A stretch of 49,117 bases of DNA from Asticcacaulis sp. UBA2476 (GTDB lineage Bacteria > Pseudomonadota > Alphaproteobacteria > Caulobacterales > Caulobacteraceae): contig DDPE01000098.1 of NCBI GenBank assembly GCA_002342035.1, forward strand, positions 1 through 49,117, written 5' to 3'. The notes below the pieces were generated by a model. The model worked only from the letters and a program-made list of their open reading frames with translations. It had not been told where the DNA came from and did no database searches. This document shows positions 27,516 through 36,256 of this stretch, piece by piece. Made by a program: the position numbers and the translations under genes. Numbering within the stretch: position 1 is the first letter of the stretch; every line of letters starts with the position of its first letter.

Positions 27516-27797
27516 GATTATTCAAGCCTGGCCTACCTGCGTCGCTTTCCATTCGACAAACTTAAGATCGACAGATCGTTCGTCAATGATCTTGCCACCT
27601 CCCCTGAAAATCTGGCAATCATTCGGGCGATCATAGGTTTGGGGAAAAGCTTCGGCGCCATCGTGACCGCCGAGGGAGTGGAGACAGCGATGGAATTGGA
27701 GTGCCCGGCTGGCGAAGGGTGCGACCAGGCACTGGGCTATTGGCTAGGGCGGCCGATGAGCGCTGTGGCTGCCACCGAAAGACTCAGTATCCGATAA
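27516..27797 (+). pseudogene. EAL-domain C-terminal fragment, paralogue of the protein at 7347
   Basis: Ninety-three codons read from DYSSLAYLRRFPFDKLKIDRS through VTAEGVET to a TAA. They cover only the end of an EAL domain. The match to the C-terminus of the GGDEF-EAL protein at 7347-9455 is close (SSLAYLR, KLKIDRSF, SPENLAI/TPENLAI, GLGKSFGA, EGCDQA, LGRPM). No start and no upstream EAL sequence remain. Confidence 0.75.
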
Positions 27798-27904
27798 GAT
27801 AGTGTCCGCAGATAAGTGGTGCTCGAAGATATGCCATATTTCAGACTAGGCACCGGTCCAGCTGCTAGGTGGGCCACCATCCGGTGCTGGGTCGCGCCAA
27901 ATAT

Positions 27905-28362
27905 ACCAGTTACGCTTGGGCACGCGGTGGCTGACCCCATTTGCGTGGTTGAGCGGATGGCAGAGCTATTTCAACGGCACCGCGCATTTGGCAAACCGGA
28001 TTGGGTTTGGATCACACGTCACGCATAGCCAGCTTGAGCACACCGCCCTCTTGTCCACACGTAATTCGCCGGGTGCCAGGCGCGAGGTAATCTATCCATG
28101 TTCGACTGGGATTCAGGTATGCCCCTGCGCTTTGTTAACGTCCCCACGCTGATTATTGGCGGTGGCGTCGATCTGGTGACGAAGCTTGAGGCCAGTGAAA
28201 CCATGGCCGCCGCGGCCGCCACAATTGAACTTTTTGACTGTGGCCGACGCCAACCATATGGGATTTCTGGAACGTTTTGAGATATATAATGAAGCGATCG
28301 CGGACTTTGCCGGCCGCAACACCTCCGCCGCCGACGCCAAGATCAACATCGGAGTCTACTGA
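27905..28362 (+). pseudogene. Alpha/beta hydrolase, C-terminal half with two frameshifts
   Basis: Three frame segments join into one protein end: WLSGWQSYFNGTAHLANRIG with HSQLEHTALLSTRNSPG; then MFDWDSG with RFVNVPTLIIGGGVDLVTKL; then VADANHMGFLERFEIYN to a TGA. The breaks are near 28083 and 28243. The last part has the Asp (GGVD) and His (ANHMGF) of the hydrolase triad, but the N-terminal half with the nucleophile is missing. Confidence 0.7.
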
Positions 28363-29525
28363 TCTACTGCCTTCATGAAAAACCGAATCATTTCCTGACT
28401 GGCATTGGGCCCGCGCGGATCGGCATATGATCCGGCCCCATCACCGCCCGACCAGGCATGCCCGCCGCCGTGTAACAGCCAGTGCTCAGCCATGATTACC
28501 CCCGCACCATTGTCATAGTGTGTCAGGGTATAATCAAGGCCGCCGGCGGAGTGGCGGATCTCGCCCCGGCGCGTCAAAGATCCTGATCGTGCCGCCAGAG
28601 ATATAATTTCTTCGCCGTTAGAGACATTAACCGTCCGGTCGGCGTCGCCATGGAACACAATCATCGGCACGGAAGATGAAACTACCGCAGATGAACGTCC
28701 GCCGTTCCCCATCGCTGCGAAGGCTGAGGGCATATCGTGAGCTGACCCGACCGGCAGACCAGAGTGCACACCCACAGCCGCATAAAGTTCAGAATAGACA
28801 GCGCCCATGATCGCCGCCATGGCTCCGCCAGCCGATAAACCGGCAACAAACACAGACTTTGGATTGACACTATATTGCGCCATGATCGCACGGGTAAGGC
28901 CCGCGATGATAGAGGGCTCTCCCATGTCACGTTGCTGATCGGTAGTATTAAACCAGTTCCAGCAGCCGTTCATATTGGCCGATTTGGGCTGAGCCGGGTA
29001 GGCCACCAGAAAACCGTGAGTTTCAGCCAGATCATTCATCTGTGTGCCAGCCGCAAAGTCATCGGGCGACTGGGTGCACCCGTGCAGCATGACGATGAGC
29101 GCACTACCGGCGCGGTGTGTGCTGGGCACATAGAGTTTATACTGACGACTACCCGCGGCATTTGAAAACGCCAAAGTACTGAAACTCGCACCGTCTGGCA
29201 GGGGCTTATGTGAAGGCGTCCTTAAAGGCCCGCCACCTTTGAAGCCTTTGTGCAGCCTCACAAGCTCCGCCAGCCCCTCAAGCTTGAGTTTAAGGCCATG
29301 TTTGGGCGCGTCAGGTTTAGATTCTTCCTCCGCAGGTGCGGCTTTCCAGGACGTACCCGGTCCATTTTCCTGCACCATATCAATGTAACCAGGCGCATCC
29401 GCTGGCGGGGTCTCGTCAGTCGCCCGATCACCCCACGCCTCCCCACGCAAAACCGCCATCGCTTCCTGAAGCCTGCCAAGCTTGGTGAGGCGTGTAGCCT
29501 CAGCCATATTTTCGCTCATTGTCAT
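28356..29525 (-). CDS. PHB-depolymerase-family esterase
   Basis: A 389-residue alpha/beta hydrolase of the esterase PHB depolymerase family. The oxyanion motif HGCTQ is at 148-152, the nucleophile elbow GLSAG at 229-233 (Ser231), the acid in HGDADRTV near 292-299 and His356 in HGGGHAW. About 110 residues before the catalytic domain are helical and charged, without a signal peptide, so it may act on intracellular granules or esters rather than outside the cell. It lies 14 bases after an RHH regulator gene in the same direction and is probably co-transcribed. The stop overlaps the end of the broken hydrolase gene on the other strand. Confidence 0.88.
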   Translation of the reverse strand: MTMSENMAEATRLTKLGRLQEAMAVLRGEAWGDRATDETPPADAPGYIDMVQENGPGTSWKAAPAEEESKPDAPKHGLKLKLEGLAELVRLHKGFKGGGPLRTPSHKPLPDGASFSTLAFSNAAGSRQYKLYVPSTHRAGSALIVMLHGCTQSPDDFAAGTQMNDLAETHGFLVAYPAQPKSANMNGCWNWFNTTDQQRDMGEPSIIAGLTRAIMAQYSVNPKSVFVAGLSAGGAMAAIMGAVYSELYAAVGVHSGLPVGSAHDMPSAFAAMGNGGRSSAVVSSSVPMIVFHGDADRTVNVSNGEEIISLAARSGSLTRRGEIRHSAGGLDYTLTHYDNGAGVIMAEHWLLHGGGHAWSGGDGAGSYADPRGPNASQEMIRFFMKAVDQ

Positions 29526-29539
29526 AAGGGTAACTCCAT

Positions 29540-29953
29540 TCAGCGCATCACATCACGTAACGCGGCTTTAACGTCAGGGGACGCCTGAAGGGCGCCAAGG
29601 ATATGAACAGACACGATTGTTGCCCGCGCCAGTTCCGGGGTAACATCAGGGGCGATGGTCGCAAGCCCCAGAACCTGAATGTGCAGCCGCTCACCTCGTG
29701 CCTGCACCGCCTCAAGATCAGCGCGGGTAAAATGGCGCAGGCCCAGATCAAGCTGACGCCGCGTCACCGACTGGCGGACGACGTCGGCATGGCGTTCAAG
29801 CTGATTACGAATAGCGGTACGGATAAAATCGCTGCGGTTGGCATAAAAGTTCTCTTCAACCAGCAGATCAATGTGCCCCAGATCCACGAAGCCGAGATTT
29901 ATGGTGATTTTCTCATTGTCCGCAGTTTTAGGTTTAATTTCGGGCGCAGCCAT
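29540..29953 (-). CDS. CopG-like ribbon-helix-helix regulator
   Basis: About 137 residues from ATG at 29953, with GGAG six bases upstream. The N-terminal half is an RHH domain: KITINLGFVDLGHIDLLVEE strand and first helix, then YANRSDFIRTAIRNQLERH. The C-terminal half (HIQVLGLATIAP and IVSVHILGAL) looks like a small alpha-beta domain with internal repeats, perhaps for oligomerisation or sensing. It precedes the esterase gene by 14 bases, and a palindrome overlaps its translation start region, which suggests autoregulation of the pair. Confidence 0.8.
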   Translation of the reverse strand: MAAPEIKPKTADNEKITINLGFVDLGHIDLLVEENFYANRSDFIRTAIRNQLERHADVVRQSVTRRQLDLGLRHFTRADLEAVQARGERLHIQVLGLATIAPDVTPELARATIVSVHILGALQASPDVKAALRDVMR

Positions 29954-29961
29954 AACACTCT

Positions 29962-29996
29962 CCATCCACATGGATGGTATATGGATGTAATAAGAT
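29962..29996 (-). promoter_or_regulatory. RHH operator candidate
   Basis: CCATCCA-CA-TGGATGG (29962-29977) is a perfect 7-base inverted repeat. It is followed by further TGGATG/AGATG repeats at roughly 10-base steps (29983, 29993). Short tandem and inverted repeats are typical RHH sites, and this one sits directly upstream of the regulator's ribosome-binding site. Confidence 0.6.
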
Positions 29997-30118
29997 GTAT
30001 TACAAGGTCTGAGGAAAACTAACTTGTGGCCGCATTATTCGGTTCATGAGCGCTGGCTCGCAAACTCGTCCGGCGTGAGAACTTATCGAGCGGTTCGATC
30101 ACGTAAAAGGACCTAAGG

Positions 30119-30550
30119 TCAGCGATGTTTTTTGGTGATCGTTTTGTTTCCGCGAGGCCCGGTATGTTGAGGTGTGCTCTTTTGCTTTTCTTCGGAAAGC
30201 TTTTGCCAGCGACTTAGACGTGCCTCTGTCAAATCGCCGCGGGCAATGGCGGCCTGCACGGCGCAGCCCGGTTCATGCCTGTGGCTACAATCGCCGAATT
30301 TGCAGTATGCAGAAAGCTCAACGATTTCGGCAATGGTCGTCTCTAAGCCCGGCAGCAAGATCGCTGACATGCAAATTGCGCAGGCCCGGATTGTCAATGA
30401 TCCAGCCCCCGCCGATCGTCGCATGAAGCGAGCGCGCTGTCGTCGTGTGGCGACCTTTCGCATCATGCTCGCGAATGCTACCCGTCTCTTGGGCCGCATT
30501 CTGGCCAGCCGCCTGGTGAGGCAGACTGAGAGCATTGACGAGCGCGGCCT
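30119..30550 (-). pseudogene. RsgA GTPase C-terminal fragment, frameshifted
   Basis: The tail of the ribosome-assembly GTPase RsgA is readable: ETGSIREHDAKGRHTTTARS with LHATIGGG and WIIDNPGLRNLHVSDLAAGL, then, after a single extra base near 30344, ETTIAEIVELSAYCKFGDCS and HRHEPGCAVQAAI to the stop. The zinc-binding cysteines are present, but the OB fold and the G1 loop are missing. It joins the glycosyltransferase fragment directly at about 30550. An intact copy probably exists elsewhere in the genome. Confidence 0.8.
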
Positions 30551-30975
30551 AGCGGGGCGCGCCGCCGACGGAACCGTGATAAATTACCCGGTCTTCGTCG
30601 ATGTGGGGCAGAATTTTGCGCTCAAAATAGCCCTGATCCTGAACGATGCCATAGATATGCAGACGCCGCCCTACGGCCCGCGCCACCTCAATCGCCTCGC
30701 GCGTACCTTTATCGAGATGGATCCGTCCGAAATAGAGCAAATCATCACTGCCGACCGGATCGAGCGGAAAATCTCCCGGCACGATGCCATGATGGATGGT
30801 GGCGGCATAGCGCAGATCAGGATGGCGGTCGGCAGCACTGATCGCCACATAATGGATGCAGTCTTCCTAGGCCTTATACATCGACAGAATCCGTTCAGAT
30901 GACAAGCCATGAACAGTCATAACGGCCGCACTATTGGCGCCGTGCCGCACATGAAGATTGTGTATGCGGTCCTAT
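30549..30975 (-). pseudogene. GT4-type glycosyltransferase fragment with in-frame stop
   Basis: Reading from about 30975 the frame gives VMTVHGLSSERILSMYKA, a TAG at 30867-30869, then VAISAADRHP, ATIHHGI and LLYFGRIHLDKGTREAIEVA, up to VIYHGSVGG. This is the middle of a group 1/4 glycosyltransferase, including the interdomain segment. Both ends are lost; the 3' side is fused to the RsgA fragment. Not functional. Confidence 0.7.
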
Positions 30976-31207
30976 CTTATGGAGGCAATGGCATAGTTTT
31001 CTCCCGGATGACAGCGGAGCTTATCACGGCAGAACTCACGAGCGGGCTCGATCCGGATTCTGACCTATTCTCCTATTAGAGACAAGCCATTCCCCATTTA
31101 CGCACCCATTTAAGTCCCGGCATTACCACACCTTTATTTCAAACTGTTTCGTTTCGTGTTCGAATTTAACTTCGAATATGTAAGACTGCCTCACAGAGGA
31201 AAAGCCC

Positions 31208-31411
31208 ATGACCATTAAACCCGTCGCATTCCTCCCCTATAGGTGGGAGCTATTTTACAACCTGCCGTGGACTACACTTAGCCCACGGATTAAGGCCTCA
31301 CGCCACATTTCTCATAGCGGCACCGCCCGCGCTTTAGCGCTATTGGGCCTCAGTGCGTTCAGCTTGGTTGCCTGGTTGGCAGCCGCCTGGATGTTTTTAA
31401 TGCTCCTGTAG
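31208..31411 (+). CDS. Small protein with C-terminal membrane helix
   Basis: Sixty-seven residues. The N-terminal half is polar and basic (YRWELFYNLPWTTLSPRIKA), the last 28 residues form one hydrophobic helix (ALALLGLSAFSLVAWLAAAW and on to MLL). GAGG lies 8 bases before the ATG. The next small gene starts 20 bases after its stop, so the two may be an operon. I do not recognise a family; a tail-anchored inner-membrane protein is likely. Confidence 0.55.
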   Translation: MTIKPVAFLPYRWELFYNLPWTTLSPRIKASRHISHSGTARALALLGLSAFSLVAWLAAAWMFLMLL

Positions 31412-31430
31412 CATCTGGAGGTCGCCGGTA

Positions 31431-31751
31431 ATGTCAGAGACGACGGATCAAATCAGACGCTTCGACAATGTTATAAACCCGATTATGAAGGCCTATATTC
31501 TTGGGGACGCTTCCAGATCGGAAACCGTTGCAAGCCTCGCCGCCTATATATCCGATCACGTCGATATTTTAACCGGTCCGGACATCAAAGCGGTCTCCTT
31601 AGCCATTGAGCAGCTAATTTATCCGTGCGAAGTTAGCTATGCCAATTATCCGGCTTCCCGCTCTGGCTTGCTCAAAATTGTTGACGCTGCGCGTCAGGGT
31701 GATGACAGTTTCAGAGCCTGTCTGGGTGTGTATAATCCTCGAAGTCTTTGA
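31431..31751 (+). CDS. Small soluble hypothetical protein
   Basis: A 106-residue protein with a good start (GGAGG nine bases before ATG). It looks helical, with DVINPIMKAYILGDASR-like and AVSLAIEQLIYP segments, and has no membrane helix. No domain is recognised. It follows the small membrane protein gene by 20 bases, so cotranscription is likely. The C-terminal segment (ACLGVYNPRSL) is the least protein-like part. Confidence 0.5.
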   Translation: MSETTDQIRRFDNVINPIMKAYILGDASRSETVASLAAYISDHVDILTGPDIKAVSLAIEQLIYPCEVSYANYPASRSGLLKIVDAARQGDDSFRACLGVYNPRSL

Positions 31752-32396
31752 CGACAGAATTACTTCCGAAACCGCGTTGAAGAGGCTACCATCCGGCCCA
31801 ACCAAAGATATTTTTCCATTTTTAGTACTGGGAGATTTTGCCTTGGCTAAAACAGAAATATCCGTCGGCAATGGTAGCAAGCCTTGCGGGATCGCCTTAA
31901 CTCACGGGTGACCGTAATCATCACGCGAAAGACGTTGGCCTTCTTCTCATTACAAGCCTGTTTGGCGGTGGTGGCTTGGCGGAGCAACGCGTTCACTCGG
32001 AACAAACCTATACAAAGTATCGAGGGCATCAAACTCAGGCGACAAAAACATCCGGAATCTTTCGCAAGCTGGCCACTACTTTTACTTTTTCCGTTGGTTG
32101 TCATGATGTTCTGTCCAGGCACATGACAGGCCAGATGAGCCGCTTCTTGCTGCCGACAGATCTGGAATTACTGAATCATCTCACGTTTGCCGGAGGGTTG
32201 TCTTTTTTGTAGCTACTTCCGCTTCCAGGTTATTGAGAAATGGGCCATGTCTGCAAAGGGCTATACGTCGCCTGCGTCGCTCTCGCCTCATAAGTGGTCA
32301 ACGTGGACATATCCCGCAGGCACTGGTCTTGATTACGCCTTGAAATATACCCCCACTGGGTATATGCCGATGGGCTAAGTATTAATTGAGGCCGCT
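31752..32396. other. Gap before the copper module
   Basis: No gene is supported. Several frames of 78-91 codons overlap on both strands without starts or domains. The only clear element is the CsoR operator at its right end. Confidence 0.35.
32345..32365. promoter_or_regulatory. CsoR-type operator
   Basis: ATATACCC-CCACT-GGGTATAT is a perfect 8-base inverted repeat, 32 bases before the csoR-like ATG. A TACCC...GGGTA core is typical for the CsoR/RcnR family, so metal binding to the regulator should release it and induce the operon. Confidence 0.8.
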
Positions 32397-32672
32397 ATGT
32401 CAGAGCATCCATCCCACACCGGGCAGCTCCCGCGCCTGAACCGGGCTGCCGGCCAGATTGAAGGTGTTAAGCGCATGATTGGCGAGGGCCAGTATTGCGT
32501 TGATATTTTAACGCAGCTTCGGGCCGTCCGCAGCGCCATCAAGACGATCGAACTCAGCGTGCTCGAAACGCATATGAGGTCCTGCCTCGCCAAATCCTGT
32601 GCGTGCGGCGACGATGTGACACGCGATCAGCAACTTGCCGAAATCATGGTTCTTCTCAAGAAGTACGAATAG
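32397..32672 (+). CDS. csoR: CsoR-like copper-sensing repressor
   Basis: A 91-residue all-helical repressor of the CsoR/RcnR/FrmR family. The Cu(I) ligand set is visible: Cys34 (QYCVDIL), His59 (ETHMRS) and Cys63 (RSCLAKS). An early conserved arginine segment (LNRAAGQIEGVKRMI) matches the DNA-contact helix. It is followed nine bases later by a copper P-type ATPase gene, which it should control via the operator just upstream. An extra Cys-rich tail segment (SCACGDD) is present. Confidence 0.88.
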   Translation: MSEHPSHTGQLPRLNRAAGQIEGVKRMIGEGQYCVDILTQLRAVRSAIKTIELSVLETHMRSCLAKSCACGDDVTRDQQLAEIMVLLKKYE

Positions 32673-32681
32673 GAGGCGACA

Positions 32682-35135
32682 ATGTCGCACGAACATAAGG
32701 CTGGCTCCACATCTGAAGCCGGCAGCGCATCCTGCTGCCAACACGGGAAGTCGGAAACGGCACTCGGGCCTCAGAACATTGACGCGACCGCGGTCGGTAA
32801 ACTCTACACCTGCCCTATGCACCCTGAGATCAGGCAAGACGAACCGGGATCATGCCCGATCTGCCATATGTCGCTCGTTCCGGTGGATAGTGCGGCTAAG
32901 GACATGGGTACTACCTCGTCCTGCGCTTCAAAAGCCGATGTAACCTCAGCGCCAAAACATGCCCCTGAGGGTCACGATTCCTGTCACCATCACGATAAGG
33001 TACATACCGGCACAGCGCCTAAGCCAAAGGCGGGTGAAGCCTTCATCTATACCTGCCCCATGCACCCGCAAATCCGTCAGGAAGGACCGGGCGCCTGCCC
33101 GATCTGCGGGATGGCGCTGGAACCTGACGTCATCACCCTTGATGAGCCGGATAATCACGAACTGAAGGACATGTCCCGACGCCTGTGGATTGCGACGGCC
33201 CTGAGCATTCCCGTCGCGATTTTGGCCATGGACGCGCATGTTGGCATTTCAAAGTACGTTCCTGAAACGACGTCCCTGTGGATTCAGATGATCCTGGCCA
33301 CACCTGTAGCGCTCGGCTGCGGCTGGCCGTTTTTGGTGCGCGGCTGGGACTCGGTTAAGACGCGTCATTTCAACATGTTCACCCTGATCGCGCTGGGTGT
33401 TCTTGTGGCCTGGGCCTACTCGGTCGTGGCCGTTTTTGCGCCGGGCATATTCCCGCACGCCATGAGTGGATCAATGGCCATGCGGCCAGACGTCTATTTC
33501 GAAGCCGCCGCCGTCATCACCACCCTTGTTCTGGTCGGTCAGGTGCTTGAACTTAAGGCCCGCGCCCAGACTGGTAACGCCATACGCGCCTTGCTGAAGC
33601 TGGCGCCGGCCACTGCCCATCGGCTAAATGGATCGGTCGAAGAGACCATTCCGCTCGAACAGGTGAAGGTCGGCGACCTTTTGCGCGTCCGTCCCGGCGA
33701 GAAAATCCCGACAGACGGTGACGTGACGGATGGCTGCAGCCACATCGATGAATCTATGCTGACCGGTGAACCCATGCCGGTCTCGAAAGGCCCCGGCGAT
33801 AAGGTCACGGGCGCCACGGTCAATCAGTCGGGTAGCTTTGTCATGACAGCCATCCGTATTGGCAACGATACCCTGCTGGCCCAGATCATCGACCGCGTTG
33901 GTCAGGCTCAGCGTTCACGCGCGCCCATCCAACGCGTTGCAGATACAGTGTCAGGCTATTTCGTACCCGCCGTTATCGCAGTGGCCATTTTGACCTTCAT
34001 CGCGTGGATCGTCTGGGGACCAGAACCCAGGCTCGGCTATGCTATCCTGAACGCCATTGCCGTCCTGATCATCGCCTGCCCATGTGCGCTTGGTCTCGCC
34101 ACACCGATGTCCATCATGGCTGGCACGGGCCGAGCGGCGAAAGAAGGCATTCTGATCCGGGACGCTGCCGTTCTGGAGGCTTTTGAAGGCGTCGATACGC
34201 TGGTGTTCGATAAAACTGGCACGCTGACCGAAGGCCGCCCTAAGCTGATCGACGTTAAAACCATGGGTGGGTTCGATGCCGATCGGCTATTGTCTCTTGC
34301 GGCCTCACTGGAAGCGATGAGTGAGCATCCGATCGCCCACTCTATCGTCGAGGCGGCAAAGGTAAAGGGCGTGCCCGTCTTCAGCGTTGCCGATTTTGAA
34401 GCCCCCTCCGGCAAAGGTGTTACCGGCCAGATCGACGGCTCAAGTGTGGCGCTTGGCAATGCTACCTTGATAAATGAAGATGATGCCCTCTCTGCTCTCG
34501 CCGCCCCTTACCGCGACAAGGGCCAGACAGCTATCTACGCTTCCGTCGATGGCCAGACTGTCGGTATTATTGTTGTGGCCGACCCGGTTAAATCGTCAAC
34601 CCTTGCCGCGCTGAAAGCGCTTAAGGGCGAGAACTTGCGGCTTATCATGTTGACCGGCGATAATAAGATCACCGCGAAGGCGGTCGCCAAAGACCTCGGA
34701 ATTGATGAGGTGGAAGCCGACGTCCTGCCGGATGGCAAGGCCGATATCATCGAGCGTCTGATCAAAGAGGGGCGCAAGGTGGCCATGGCCGGTGACGGCG
34801 TCAATGACGCGCCGGCGCTGGCTGCCGCAACGGTGGGCATCGCCATGGGTAACGGCACCGATATCGCCATGGAAAGTGCCGGCATTACCCTGATTAAGGG
34901 CGACCTCGGCGGTATCGTCCGGGCGCGCGCTTTAAGCCGGGCGGTTATGCTCAATATCAAACAGAACCTGATCTTTGCCTTCGCCTATAACTTAATTGGC
35001 GTACCCATCGCCGCAGGCATTCTCTACCCGGCATTTGGCCTACTGCTGTCACCGATTATCGCATCCGCCGCCATGGCGTTCAGTTCTGTCTCGGTGATTG
35101 CGAACAGCTTAAGAGTCCGGAGCATAAAGCTCTAA
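32682..35135 (+). CDS. Copper-exporting P1B-type ATPase with two CPMHP metal-binding repeats
   Basis: An 817-residue inner-membrane pump. The N-terminus has two heavy-metal-binding repeats, LYTCPMHPEIRQDEPGSCPI at 41-60 and YTCPMHPQIRQEGPGACPIC at 123-142, separated by a His-rich linker (HDSCHHHD). The ATPase core has TGE at 361-363, the CPC metal channel motif at 466-468, DKTGT with Asp510, the HP pair at 549-550 and GDGVNDAPAL. Eight membrane helices are expected. The CPC motif and CsoR neighbour indicate Cu(I) (or silver) export to the periplasm. It uses CPMHP repeats instead of the more common GMTCxxC HMA domains. Confidence 0.92.
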   Translation: MSHEHKAGSTSEAGSASCCQHGKSETALGPQNIDATAVGKLYTCPMHPEIRQDEPGSCPICHMSLVPVDSAAKDMGTTSSCASKADVTSAPKHAPEGHDSCHHHDKVHTGTAPKPKAGEAFIYTCPMHPQIRQEGPGACPICGMALEPDVITLDEPDNHELKDMSRRLWIATALSIPVAILAMDAHVGISKYVPETTSLWIQMILATPVALGCGWPFLVRGWDSVKTRHFNMFTLIALGVLVAWAYSVVAVFAPGIFPHAMSGSMAMRPDVYFEAAAVITTLVLVGQVLELKARAQTGNAIRALLKLAPATAHRLNGSVEETIPLEQVKVGDLLRVRPGEKIPTDGDVTDGCSHIDESMLTGEPMPVSKGPGDKVTGATVNQSGSFVMTAIRIGNDTLLAQIIDRVGQAQRSRAPIQRVADTVSGYFVPAVIAVAILTFIAWIVWGPEPRLGYAILNAIAVLIIACPCALGLATPMSIMAGTGRAAKEGILIRDAAVLEAFEGVDTLVFDKTGTLTEGRPKLIDVKTMGGFDADRLLSLAASLEAMSEHPIAHSIVEAAKVKGVPVFSVADFEAPSGKGVTGQIDGSSVALGNATLINEDDALSALAAPYRDKGQTAIYASVDGQTVGIIVVADPVKSSTLAALKALKGENLRLIMLTGDNKITAKAVAKDLGIDEVEADVLPDGKADIIERLIKEGRKVAMAGDGVNDAPALAAATVGIAMGNGTDIAMESAGITLIKGDLGGIVRARALSRAVMLNIKQNLIFAFAYNLIGVPIAAGILYPAFGLLLSPIIASAAMAFSSVSVIANSLRVRSIKL

Positions 35136-35144
35136 TAAAGTTTG

Positions 35145-36130
35145 AGGACGATGGTTGCGCGGCAGAAAGTTGATCTGTCGACAGTGGTTCGCCTAGCCGG
35201 GAAGGATCAAGACGCAGTCCGAGCATCTGCCCCAGATACGCAACACGTTGAGGAAAGGTGCGTCCTGTCATTACGGCTCGCCGATCCAGCGCGGAACGCC
35301 TGTCGTCTGCGATAGTGGTCATCAGACCAGCGAAAAACTTGACTTCGTCGGGGTTTCTTCCTGATCTTTCAGCCGCGTTTCTCAGGGCATTGCGGTGAGC
35401 GCGTGCGTCTTCAATTGTAAATGCCGCTCCAATCAGTGCATTGGCGCAGCGTCCCGCCAAAGCATGCCCGTTCGGGCTGCCGCCGGCGTGAAAGATGACG
35501 GGTTGGCCTTGCTCAGACGGCGGGATGTGCAACGGCCCACGTGAGGCCACAAACTTCCCTTCCCATATTAATTCACGCAATTTGGTCAGCGTCAGCGAAC
35601 CGACCTGTCACCTGGTCGTGTATCCAGGCATCCTTTCCCCAACTCCCCCATGGTGATTGCACCAGTTGGATAGTCTCATATGCGCGGTGGTAGCGATCGG
35701 AGCTGGAGGACAGCCGCATCCCATAGTTCGCAGCCACATCCTCGCCGCTAGAGGTGACGGCTTCCAGCCCATGCGACCATGGCTCAGACATCCAGCGCCT
35801 TAAACTGTCGCGCGAGGTTGAAGGGTTCGTTGAAGGTCTTAGAACCGGTAGCAATCAATCCGATGTGGCTGGTTTCACGGGCGACCGCGGCCAGGGTCAG
35901 CATGACGTCGAGATTGAAAATTCGGGGGTTCATGCTCAATGTCGCCAACATGGCTCGGGCCATCCGGCAGAAATAGAAATGCAATTTGCCGCGCTCGGCC
36001 GCCTGCGCTTGCCGGACTTTCGCGTCGAAACTTGAATAGCTCTTCGGATCAACACCGGCATACGCCGTGCCCCAGGCTGGGAACCGTAACCGTTACCCAA
36101 GTGCATTCCGATAATCATCTGATTAGCCAT
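35145..36130 (-). pseudogene. Luciferase-like FMN monooxygenase (NtaA/DszA type), broken
   Basis: Pieces in several frames make one protein from its start: MANQMIIGMHLGNGYGSQPG, then NPRIFNLDVMLTLAAVARET with SHIGLIATGSKTFNEPFNL, SSSDRYHRAYETIQLVQSPW, GRFVASRGPL-like and FHAGGSPNGHALAGR, ending near LSTDQLSAAQPSS. At least three frameshifts are present, and about 100 C-terminal residues are missing next to the copper ATPase gene. Such enzymes oxidise chelators, sulfones or similar compounds with reduced FMN. It cannot be functional. Confidence 0.75.
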
Positions 36131-36256
36131 TTATGGCACCGTAACTCTACTATCGCTATAACCAAATACCCTTCGCACGCCTCCCTACACCACAGGAGGT
36201 TGCGACGGAAAACACCGGCGCTCCATCGCACCGTTAAAATGCTTTTTAGCGGAGCG

